A stretch of DNA of 34,142 bases, from contig JAJXYC010000016.1 of the NCBI GenBank assembly GCA_021780815.1, positions 1 to 34,142 of the forward strand, read 5' to 3'. This stretch comes from Bacteroidota bacterium (lineage in GTDB: Bacteria; Bacteroidota; Ignavibacteria; Kapaibacteriales; UBA2268). Below, piece by piece: positions 27,526 through 33,569 of this stretch (positions are counted from its first letter, which is position 1; each line of letters starts with the position of its first letter). The notes under the pieces were generated by a model, which saw only the letters and a program-made list of their open reading frames with translations, had not been told where the DNA came from and ran no database searches. The position numbers and the translations under genes are program-made.

Positions 27526-27551
27526 TACAGTTAATGAAAAAGTTAACTGTA
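27526..27551. repeat. 9-bp inverted repeat TACAGTTAA/TTAACTGTA
   Basis: TACAGTTAA (27526-27534), spacer of 8, TTAACTGTA (27543-27551), followed at once by another GTTAAC. It lies 24 bases after a stop codon but lacks a T-tract, so a protein-binding site is more likely than a terminator. Confidence 0.6.
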
Positions 27552-27659
27552 GTTAACAAGCCTCCAATACAAACACCAGTACTACTATTTCAACCTTCGA
27601 CAAAAAAATGAAAAAAAATGAAATTAACCCTATAATATTTGAATAAATTTGCATTATTA

Positions 27660-27681
27660 ATTTTTGCAAAATTTTTGCAAA
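27660..27681. repeat. Tandem 11-mer ATTTTTGCAAA, two copies
   Basis: Two exact adjacent copies, each containing the palindrome TTTGCAAA, 11 bases apart (one helical turn). They sit between a -7-like box and the start codon at 27706, a natural place for an operator. Confidence 0.7.
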
Positions 27682-27705
27682 ATTATTAAAATATAATGAG
27701 GTAAT

Positions 27706-28029
27706 ATGATTGCAAAAAAACTTGAAATTGAAAATATTTCAATAGAAGAATTAGAGATGCTAATTCGCAAAGTTACTCGGGAGGAAATACAAAATGTTTC
27801 TCATTCAGAAAACAAAAACAATCAATACACAACTGAGGAGAAAATGATTCCAAGAAAGAAGTTTCTTAAGATGATTGGGAAAAGTGAAAGTTGGTTGAGT
27901 AAAAACATGAGGGATAATAAAATCCCATTTCACAAAGTTCGCAGAAGTATATTCTTCAACTTAGAAGAAGTTTTACAAAACAGTACAATTACAGAAATAA
28001 AAAAGAAATTGAGATGTAAACATGAATAG
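27706..28029 (+). CDS. Excisionase-like HTH DNA-binding protein
   Basis: 107 residues. The N-terminal third is acidic and helical. Residues about 47-95 (MIPRKKFLKMIGKSESWLSK, then IPFHKVRRSIFFNLEEV) fit the MerR-like helix-turn-helix/excisionase fold (HTH_17): a helix pair followed by a beta-hairpin wing and the phrase in which a conserved residue reads the side of the site. Such proteins control excision or operon expression in integrative elements. A good ribosome site (GAGG) precedes the ATG. First gene of a tightly overlapped operon: its end overlaps the next ORF by 8 bases. Confidence 0.78.
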   Translation: MIAKKLEIENISIEELEMLIRKVTREEIQNVSHSENKNNQYTTEEKMIPRKKFLKMIGKSESWLSKNMRDNKIPFHKVRRSIFFNLEEVLQNSTITEIKKKLRCKHE

Positions 28030-28204
28030 AATACCTTTAAAAAGAAAAAGTTCTGAAAATAGCCGTTTTCAGAACTTTCTATCAAAAATTTTGTTTTGCT
28101 TTAAGTTGCAATTCAAAATTAACAATAATCCATTGAATAACAATGGTTTATTGGAAAATATTTTGCAGCCGCATCACAACAAAGTTTTGGGAGACGATTT
28201 ATGA
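28022..28204 (+). CDS. Small basic protein, second gene of the replication operon
   Basis: 60 residues, basic at the N-terminus (RIPLKRKSS) and Asn-rich in the middle. No family is recognised. It overlaps the excisionase-like gene by 8 bases and the next small ORF by 4 (ATGA), so translation would be coupled. A perfect 13-bp stem-loop (28047-28078) lies inside it, 25 bases after the ATG. It may be a real small protein or chiefly a carrier of that RNA structure. Confidence 0.5.
   Translation: MNRIPLKRKSSENSRFQNFLSKILFCFKLQFKINNNPLNNNGLLENILQPHHNKVLGDDL
28047..28078 (+). promoter_or_regulatory. 13-bp stem-loop just after a start codon
   Basis: AAAGTTCTGAAAA (28047-28059) and TTTTCAGAACTTT (28066-28078), spacer TAGCCG, plus one inner U-G pair. 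The perfect stem lies within the coding region, 25 bases after ATG 28022. Confidence 0.75.
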
Positions 28205-28368
28205 GAAACTTCCAAATTAACGAAAATCTCCTTGCTACAAAACAGCAAGGAGAAGAGAAAACAAAAATTACAACAGCAAAGAATTTTAAAAATTATCCTG
28301 AAAGGTTTTGTGAAACTTTACAAATCAGAGAAATCATTGCAAAAAACTTTGGAGGTATAAATGTATAA
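28201..28368 (+). CDS. Tiny ORF whose start duplicates that of the primase gene
   Basis: 55 residues from ATG 28201 to TAA 28368. GGGAG precedes the ATG. It overlaps the previous ORF by 4 bases (ATGA) and the primase gene by 8. Its first 54 bases are identical at 38 positions to the first 54 of the primase gene, and both proteins share Asn3, NLLA (9-12) and Gln16-Gly17. The remainder has no counterpart I can see. It may be a leader peptide that couples or limits translation of the primase, or the remnant of a duplicated gene start. Confidence 0.6.
   Translation: MRNFQINENLLATKQQGEEKTKITTAKNFKNYPERFCETLQIREIIAKNFGGINV
28227..28253 (+). promoter_or_regulatory. Start-proximal hairpin 1 (tiny ORF)
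   Basis: TCTCCTTGCT (28227-28236), 7-base loop ACAAAAC, AGCAAGGAGA (28244-28253). The CTCCTTGCT arm begins exactly 27 bases after ATG 28201. The arm also resembles an anti-Shine-Dalgarno sequence pairing with AGGAG. Confidence 0.75.
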
Positions 28369-30595
28369 CATCCTCAATAAAGGTAACCTCCTTGCCAGAA
28401 CACGGCAAGGAGATTTGATAGCAGAATACATATATCGACAAAAGGGATTAGAATTTTCAATAAATAAATCTATAAAAAATCCTTTTTACAAAGATACAAA
28501 ACCCAGTGTACGTTTTTCAATTCAAAATAACATATTAGTTTATAACGACTTTGGTAATCAGAATTACAAAGGGAATATTTTCGATTTTGCAAAGTTATTT
28601 TGGAATGAAAATAATTTCTACAATCTATTGAAGAAAATCAATCAAGACTTGCGGTTAAATTTGACAGAAAAGCAAAGACCAGAATTACCTGTCCAAGAAA
28701 GAAGATTTTCAAACTCTGACATTTCATGTTGGAAACAGTATGGGATTGATTATGAACAATTAAATAAATATGGAGTAATATCTGTTCAATCATATCAATC
28801 GAGAAACAGAACCTTTTTAACTCCAGAGAATAAAAATGTATTTGCCTACAATACCAATAAAAATTGTTTCAAGATATACAGACCAAAAGAACTGAAGTAT
28901 AAATTTTTCTGGATTGGAGAAAAACCCAAAAATTTCATATTTGGATTCGAGCAATTAGATGATACTGGTGAAGTATTATTTATTACTGGTGGCGAAAAAG
29001 ATGTAATTACACTGAACTCACATAATTACAATGCAATTTCCTTAAATTCAGAAACAACAAATAATATAGATAATGAAATATTAACAGAGCTGAAAGGTAG
29101 ATTCAGTTTTATTTTTGTCCTTTTCGATAATGATGCGACAGGATTAAAGTCCTCAAAATTGCTCTCAGAAAAATATGGATTCGAAGAAATTAATCTTAAA
29201 CCAATTCCTAATGATAAAGCAAAGGATATATCAGACTATTTTGCTTATTTTTACAAAAACAAAGATAATACTTACTTTACAAAGGAAATATTCCAAGATA
29301 TAATTAATGAGAAACTAAAACCACTCAAAATAAATAAATATCGTTTCCCTGATTCAGTTTATCAGGAACTGCCTGAATTCTTTACAAGTTTATTAGAACC
29401 ATTCAAAGAACAACAACAAAGGGACATTATTCTTATGTCGAGCCTTGTTGTAATGAGTGATATATTCAATAATGTATATGGACTTTATGATAAGCAAAAG
29501 ATTTATCCAAATTTCTATACATTTATTATTGGAGAAGCCTCTTCAGGAAAAGGTATTATTTCAAGTGTAAAATATTTGGGAAATCAAATTCATGATGAAT
29601 TGATTAAAACAAGCAGAGAAAAGTTTCAAGAATTTAAATCCAAATCTGAGAAAGAAAAAAGGGAAGAATTAATGAAATGGGAATTACTTTATCTTCCAGC
29701 TAATTCAACTTCAGCAGGAATTTATGAATTGATTTACAATAATGGTGGGCATGGAATAATATTTGAAACCGAAGGAGACACTCTTACCAATTCTTTTAAT
29801 AATGAAATGTCCAATTTTAGTGATTTATTACGAAAGGCATTTCATCACGAAACAGTTAGTTCCTTTCGGAAAACAACAAAAGAATATTTCAATGTAGAAG
29901 AGCCAAAATTATCATGTCTGTTAACAGGTACCCCTAATCAAGTAACTGCTTTAATACCGAATACTGAAAACGGAACATTTTCAAGATTTGTATATTACAT
30001 TTTGGAAAGTAATCCAATTATCCGAGATGTATTTTCAGAAGAAAAAGATTTGAGTGAGCATTTTAAAAAATTCGGTGAAGAATTATTCTTGCTTTACTTT
30101 ATTTCACGAGAATCAACAAAAGAATGGAAATTTAAACTAACAAAAGACCAAGAGAATTTATTCCTGAATTTCCTTAAAGAACAAAACGAAAATCTCATTT
30201 TTAATTTTGGAGAACAATTATCTCAATCAGTTAAAAGATTAGGTGTTGTTCTTTATAGAATAATGATGATACTAACAGCATCAGCTGATAATTACAAATC
30301 CGAAGAATTAATTTGTCGTGATGAACATTTCAAAATAACTTTGGAAATTGGTATAGTACTTATTGAGCATTTAAAGAAAATGTCTCGAGTAATTCCACTA
30401 CATGATCTAAAACTGACAAGTAATTATGAAATAACTTTATATCAGAAGTTACCACCTGAATTCAAAAGAAGTGAAGCAGTTATGATAGCAAATACAAATA
30501 AGATTTCAGCATCAACACTTGACAGATTATTGAAGAAAGAAAATTTGATAGAAAAAGTAAAACAAGGCGAATATCGCAAAAAAATAGCAAAATAA
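28361..30595 (+). CDS. Toprim/DUF3987 primase-helicase of a mobile element
   Basis: 744 residues, probably priming and unwinding DNA for element replication. Order: a CHC2-like region (about 38-85: NPFYKDTKPSVRFSI, then GNIFDFAKLFW) that lacks the zinc cysteines; a Toprim domain (about 204-300) with GGEKD (210-214), FDNDATG (255-261) and KDISDYF (288-294); a DUF3987-type ATPase with Walker A GEASSGKG (391-398), Walker B-like GIIFETEGD (465-473) and LLTGTPNQ (520-527); and a C-terminal winged-helix-like part (about 692-740). GGAGG lies 5 bases before the ATG, the strongest ribosome site on the island. Overlaps the tiny ORF by 8 bases. A large stem-loop follows the stop. Confidence 0.88.
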   Translation: MYNILNKGNLLARTRQGDLIAEYIYRQKGLEFSINKSIKNPFYKDTKPSVRFSIQNNILVYNDFGNQNYKGNIFDFAKLFWNENNFYNLLKKINQDLRLNLTEKQRPELPVQERRFSNSDISCWKQYGIDYEQLNKYGVISVQSYQSRNRTFLTPENKNVFAYNTNKNCFKIYRPKELKYKFFWIGEKPKNFIFGFEQLDDTGEVLFITGGEKDVITLNSHNYNAISLNSETTNNIDNEILTELKGRFSFIFVLFDNDATGLKSSKLLSEKYGFEEINLKPIPNDKAKDISDYFAYFYKNKDNTYFTKEIFQDIINEKLKPLKINKYRFPDSVYQELPEFFTSLLEPFKEQQQRDIILMSSLVVMSDIFNNVYGLYDKQKIYPNFYTFIIGEASSGKGIISSVKYLGNQIHDELIKTSREKFQEFKSKSEKEKREELMKWELLYLPANSTSAGIYELIYNNGGHGIIFETEGDTLTNSFNNEMSNFSDLLRKAFHHETVSSFRKTTKEYFNVEEPKLSCLLTGTPNQVTALIPNTENGTFSRFVYYILESNPIIRDVFSEEKDLSEHFKKFGEELFLLYFISRESTKEWKFKLTKDQENLFLNFLKEQNENLIFNFGEQLSQSVKRLGVVLYRIMMILTASADNYKSEELICRDEHFKITLEIGIVLIEHLKKMSRVIPLHDLKLTSNYEITLYQKLPPEFKRSEAVMIANTNKISASTLDRLLKKENLIEKVKQGEYRKKIAK
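28388..28412 (+). promoter_or_regulatory. Start-proximal hairpin 2 (primase gene)
   Basis: CTCCTTGCC (28388-28396), 7-base loop AGAACAC, GGCAAGGAG (28404-28412). It begins exactly 27 bases after ATG 28361, the same offset as hairpin 1, and differs from it by a T-A to C-G exchange at the loop-closing pair. Confidence 0.75.
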
Positions 30596-30601
30596 TACTC
30601 G

Positions 30602-30662
30602 ATGACAAAATGATAAAATGACAAAATTGTCTTTTTGTCATTTTGTCAAGGGTATTTTTTTT
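30602..30662 (+). terminator. Long stem-loop after the primase gene
   Basis: AAAATGACAAAA (30615-30626), loop TTGTCT, TTTTGTCATTTT (30633-30644) form a perfect 12-bp stem, extended by four more pairs (one U-G) to 30611 and 30648. A T-run follows at about 30655. The left side comprises three 8-mers: ATGACAAA, ATGATAAA, ATGACAAA (30602-30625). It may be both a terminator and an operator for the XRE gene. Confidence 0.65.
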
Positions 30663-30708
30663 GAAGAAAATCTTTAACTAAATAGGAAAATATTAATAGG
30701 AGATAAAA

Positions 30709-30945
30709 ATGACAGGTAAAAATTTTAAATTAATAAGACGAGCAAACGGTATCACTCAGATGCAAATTGCTGAAATATTTGGCTTTAAGTCAACAACTCC
30801 GATTCATAATATTGAACGTAGGAGCGAAGTGCATAGTAAGTACTCAAATAAGCTAAAAGAAATGCTTAATTTACAATTTAATAACTCAGAAGAGTATCAA
30901 AGGTATTTAATACATTGCCAAAAAATACTGAAATGGGATACGTAA
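30709..30945 (+). CDS. XRE-family helix-turn-helix regulator
   Basis: 78 residues. The N-terminal part (about 5-55) fits a Cro/CI-type helix-turn-helix: FKLIRRANGITQMQIAEIFG, followed by TTPIHNIERRS as recognition helix and the next turn. The rest is a short helical tail, perhaps for dimerisation. AGGAG is well placed before the ATG. Separated from the primase gene by a strong stem-loop and followed by an excellent terminator, so it is probably its own transcription unit. Likely a regulator of the element; candidate operators are the 8-mer repeats at 30602-30649 and the 11-mers at 27660-27681. Confidence 0.82.
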   Translation: MTGKNFKLIRRANGITQMQIAEIFGFKSTTPIHNIERRSEVHSKYSNKLKEMLNLQFNNSEEYQRYLIHCQKILKWDT

Positions 30946-30974
30946 GTTGTCAAAAAGTATTAAGTATTCTGCAC

Positions 30975-31022
30975 AAAACGGTAATAATTTTACAATAAAT
31001 CAGGTTATTACCGTTTTTTTTT
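30975..31022 (+). terminator. Rho-independent terminator of the XRE gene
   Basis: AAAACGGTAATAA (30975-30987), 17-base loop, TTATTACCGTTTT (31005-31017), a perfect 13-bp stem running into a T-run ending at 31022. It begins 29 bases past the XRE stop codon. Confidence 0.9.
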
Positions 31023-31241
31023 GCTTAAATAATCATCTTAAAATCGATAAAAAAATATTTCGATATGTTTCGACTGAAAAAAATAGGTTTAAACTTTTTC
31101 AAAGAATTTTTAGTAAATTAAAAAAAATAATAATCCGAAAAAATTTCTTAAAAAATTTATCAAAATTTTTGGGAAAATAAAAAAAAATAAAAATATTAAA
31201 AAATCATTTTTGAAGAAAGTTGATATTTTTCCCAAATTATT

Positions 31242-31332
31242 ATCTTAAAATACTCTTAATTTCTCTTAAATTTCTCTTAAACCCTCTTATTTACCTTTTT
31301 TTACTCTTAAATTACTCATAATGTCCTCTTAA
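31242..31332 (+). repeat. Helically phased CTCTTAA array
   Basis: Exact CTCTTAA at 31253, 31263, 31274, 31304 and 31326; one-mismatch copies ATCTTAA at 31242, CTCTTAT at 31284 and CTCATAA at 31315; a degenerate position at 31294. Steps between starts are 11, 10, 11, 10, 10, 10, 11 and 11, a mean near 10.5 bases, the pitch of B-DNA. Spacers are 3-4 AT-rich bases. Confidence 0.85.
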
Positions 31333-31752
31333 TGTATCCCAAATAGTCATATCCAAAAATTACTCGAAAAATTACCTTGAAATTCTTGAATTTTGCAGAA
31401 AATATGTAAAAAAAATGTGTAGGTACAAGTTTTTTTAATAATTTTTTCAAGTTCCACAAAATTCATACTGAGTTTTTGTTTAATCCCTTTTGACATATTA
31501 AAAATTTCTCTTTCTCACCTTAATAGAAAAAAACTGCCTCCACAAATTCTCTATAAGAAGAAAATTTGCACCAATTGAATAGTTAAGTATTCCCACAGAA
31601 GAAAATTGAATATAATTGATATATGTACGTTTAGAGAGATTTCGATAAAATTTATTTATATTTTTCGATTTTTTTTCAAAATTATCAGTATTTTCTCACT
31701 TTCCAGACATATTAGGTCGCAGTAAATGTTAATTTTGTAATGGCATTAATAC

Positions 31753-31779
31753 TGCAAATATATTTAATAAATATTTGCA
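31753..31779. repeat. Inverted repeat TGCAAATAT/ATATTTGCA
   Basis: Perfect 9-base arms at 31753-31761 and 31771-31779 around a 9-base AT spacer, flanked on both sides by copies of TAATTTTGTAAT. It shares the core GCAAA with the operator-like repeats at 27660-27681. Confidence 0.55.
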
Positions 31780-31959
31780 AATGTAGAAATATACTTTTTG
31801 CAGTTAATTATATTATTGAATTTATTAGGAAATAATTTTGTAATTTACATTTATTTTTTTTTCGATTCCAATGTTTATAAAATCAATATAAATATAGAAT
31901 AGAATGACAGTGTATTTTTTGCTGCAGGAAAGATAAAATAAAGGAACACAATATAGTGA

Positions 31960-32103
31960 AAAGCCGACGTACTAAACCGAACATTTGCAAGCCCAGACAA
32001 ATCCCGATTTTTATCAGGACAAATGAGCAATTTTCTTGCCGAAGTTCCCGCAGGTATTTATTCTTATGCGTTTATTGATAATGATTTTAATAAAGGATTT
32101 TAA
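31960..32103 (+). pseudogene. Possible remnant of a T9SS-type C-terminus before hsdM
   Basis: An open frame without a clear start ends at TAA 32101-32103. Its last residues read EVPAGIYSYAFIDNDFNKGF, similar to the AGIYxY segment of T9SS sorting domains, and base composition rises here compared with the DNA to the left. Shortness makes chance similarity possible. If genuine, it would be the tail of a host gene cut by insertion of the island or of the restriction locus. Confidence 0.3.
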
Positions 32104-32105
32104 CA

Positions 32106-33569
32106 ATGTTTGAGCAGACTTTCAAGAACATAGATGATATTTTACACAAAGATGCTGGTTGTAGCAGTGAACTGGATTATGTTGAACAAACCAGTTGGAT
32201 TTTATTCCTCAAATATCTTGACGACTTGGAACATGACCGAGCAACTATAGCTGAACTGACTGGAAAAACTTACATCCCAATTGTAGATTCTGAGTACCGA
32301 TGGACAACGTGGGCAGCACCAAAAATTAAAAATGGTAACGGAAGTTTAAAAATTGACCATAATGCTCTGACTGGTGATGACCTATCAGACTTTGTAAATA
32401 ATAGATTATTTCCTTATCTGAAAAGTTTTAAACATTCTGCTCAAGGTGCTGACACCATTGAATATAAAATCGGCGAAATTTTTAGCGAACTGAAAAACCG
32501 CTTACAAAGTGGTTATAATCTTCGTGAAGTGATTAACCTTATTGATGAGTTACGTTTTCGCACACATGCAGAAAAGCACGAGATGAGCCACTTATACGAA
32601 GCAAAAATCAAAAATATGGGTAATGCTGGTCGAAATGGTGGTGAATACTATACTCCCAGACCTCTTATTACAACAATTGTGAAGGTCGTTGCTCCTCAAA
32701 TTGGTAATAAAATTTATGATGGTGCTTGTGGTTCGGCAGGTTTCCTTTGTGAAGCATTTAATTATCTGAAGCATGGAAAGTCACTTTCAACAAGGGAAAG
32801 CGAAATTTTGCAGAAAAATTCATTTTATGGAAAAGAGAAAAAGTCTTTGGCTTATATCATCGGAATTATGAATATGATTTTGCATGGTATTGAAGCTCCG
32901 AATATTATCCATACAAATACTCTGGCTGAAAATCTCGCTGATATTCAGGAAAAAGACCGTTTTGATGTTGTTCTTGCTAATCCTCCTTTTGGTGGCAAAG
33001 AACGTCAGGAAATGCAACAGAATTTTCCAATTAAAACGGGTGAAACTGCTTCGCTCTTTTTACAACATTTTATTAAGATTTTGAAAGCTGGTGGTACAGC
33101 AGGAGTTGTTATCAAGAATACTTTTTTGAGTAATACCGATAATGCCACAGTTGCTATTCGTAAGACATTACTTGAGAGCTGCAATTTACATACAGTTCTT
33201 GATTTGCCTGGTGGTACATTCACAGGTGCAGGAGTAAAAACAGTTGTGCTTTTCTTTGAAAAAGGAAGTCCTACTCAAAATGTATGGTTTTATCAATTGA
33301 ATCTGGATAGGAATTTGGGCAAGACAAATCCACTTAATGAAAATGATTTGGCAGAATTTGTTGAATTGCAAAAGACTTTTGCTAATAGTGATAATTCCTG
33401 GACTATTGATATAAAAGATGTTGACCAAAGTACGTTTGATTTAAGTGTTAAGAATCCTAATAAAAAAGAAGTGGTTCGGCTACGCTCACCAAACGAGATT
33501 TTGGAAGAAATGAAAGCTTTGGATTTAGAAACTGCTGAAATCTTAAACTCAATTTCGGAATTGATATGA
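32106..33569 (+). CDS. hsdM: Type I restriction-modification DNA methyltransferase subunit
   Basis: Methylates adenine within the sequence chosen by the HsdS subunit and protects against the HsdR nuclease. 487 residues: an N-terminal helical HsdM domain (about 1-150, with SWILFLKYLDDLE), NGGEYYTPRPL (177-187), S-adenosylmethionine motif DGACGSAGF (205-213), catalytic NPPF (292-295) in ANPPFGGKERQ, and GVVIKNTFL further on. AAAGGA lies before the ATG. Its stop overlaps the start of the ORF6N gene (ATGA), so they are coupled. hsdS and hsdR are not in the window and probably follow. Codon use and base composition are less AT-extreme than in the primase operon, consistent with a different origin. 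Confidence 0.96.
   Translation: MFEQTFKNIDDILHKDAGCSSELDYVEQTSWILFLKYLDDLEHDRATIAELTGKTYIPIVDSEYRWTTWAAPKIKNGNGSLKIDHNALTGDDLSDFVNNRLFPYLKSFKHSAQGADTIEYKIGEIFSELKNRLQSGYNLREVINLIDELRFRTHAEKHEMSHLYEAKIKNMGNAGRNGGEYYTPRPLITTIVKVVAPQIGNKIYDGACGSAGFLCEAFNYLKHGKSLSTRESEILQKNSFYGKEKKSLAYIIGIMNMILHGIEAPNIIHTNTLAENLADIQEKDRFDVVLANPPFGGKERQEMQQNFPIKTGETASLFLQHFIKILKAGGTAGVVIKNTFLSNTDNATVAIRKTLLESCNLHTVLDLPGGTFTGAGVKTVVLFFEKGSPTQNVWFYQLNLDRNLGKTNPLNENDLAEFVELQKTFANSDNSWTIDIKDVDQSTFDLSVKNPNKKEVVRLRSPNEILEEMKALDLETAEILNSISELI

Larger units (their letters stand above)
27503..27705. promoter_or_regulatory. Control region before the excisionase-like gene
   Basis: 203 bases with an inverted repeat (27526-27551), a -7-like TAAATTTG box (27644-27651) and two tandem TTTGCAAA-centred 11-mers (27660-27681) directly after the expected transcription start. 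This is a dense arrangement for so short a region, and is consistent with a regulated operon promoter. Confidence 0.5.
31023..32105. other. Long AT-rich non-coding region with phased repeats
   Basis: About 1.08 kb with no credible gene. From left to right: an A-rich low-complexity part (to about 31200), the phased CTCTTAA array (31242-31332), degenerate CTTGAA repeats (about 31363-31390), two copies of TAATTTTGTAAT (31730-31741, 31833-31844), an inverted repeat (31753-31779), and a short coding-like remnant before hsdM (31960-32103). An origin of replication or a multi-site control region is possible; I found no convincing DnaA box. Confidence 0.6.

Noticed and set aside
30947-31180. Plus-strand frame of 77 residues after the XRE gene
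   Set aside because: It starts at TTG without a ribosome site and runs through the XRE terminator into low-complexity DNA rich in Lys, Asn and Phe codons.
31242-31332. CRISPR array
   Set aside because: The repeats are 7 bases with 3-4 base spacers; CRISPR repeats and spacers are each over 20 bases, and no cas gene is present.
31440-31610. TTCCACA and TTCCCACA as DnaA boxes
   Set aside because: They match the TTATCCACA consensus at only about six of nine positions and show no regular spacing.
31861-31869. TTCGATTCC, matching the T-loop of tRNA-Glu, as a right attachment site
   Set aside because: Nine bases are too short: at least one such match to the tRNA 3' half is expected by chance over several kilobases, and TTCGAT recurs nearby at 31641 and 31664.
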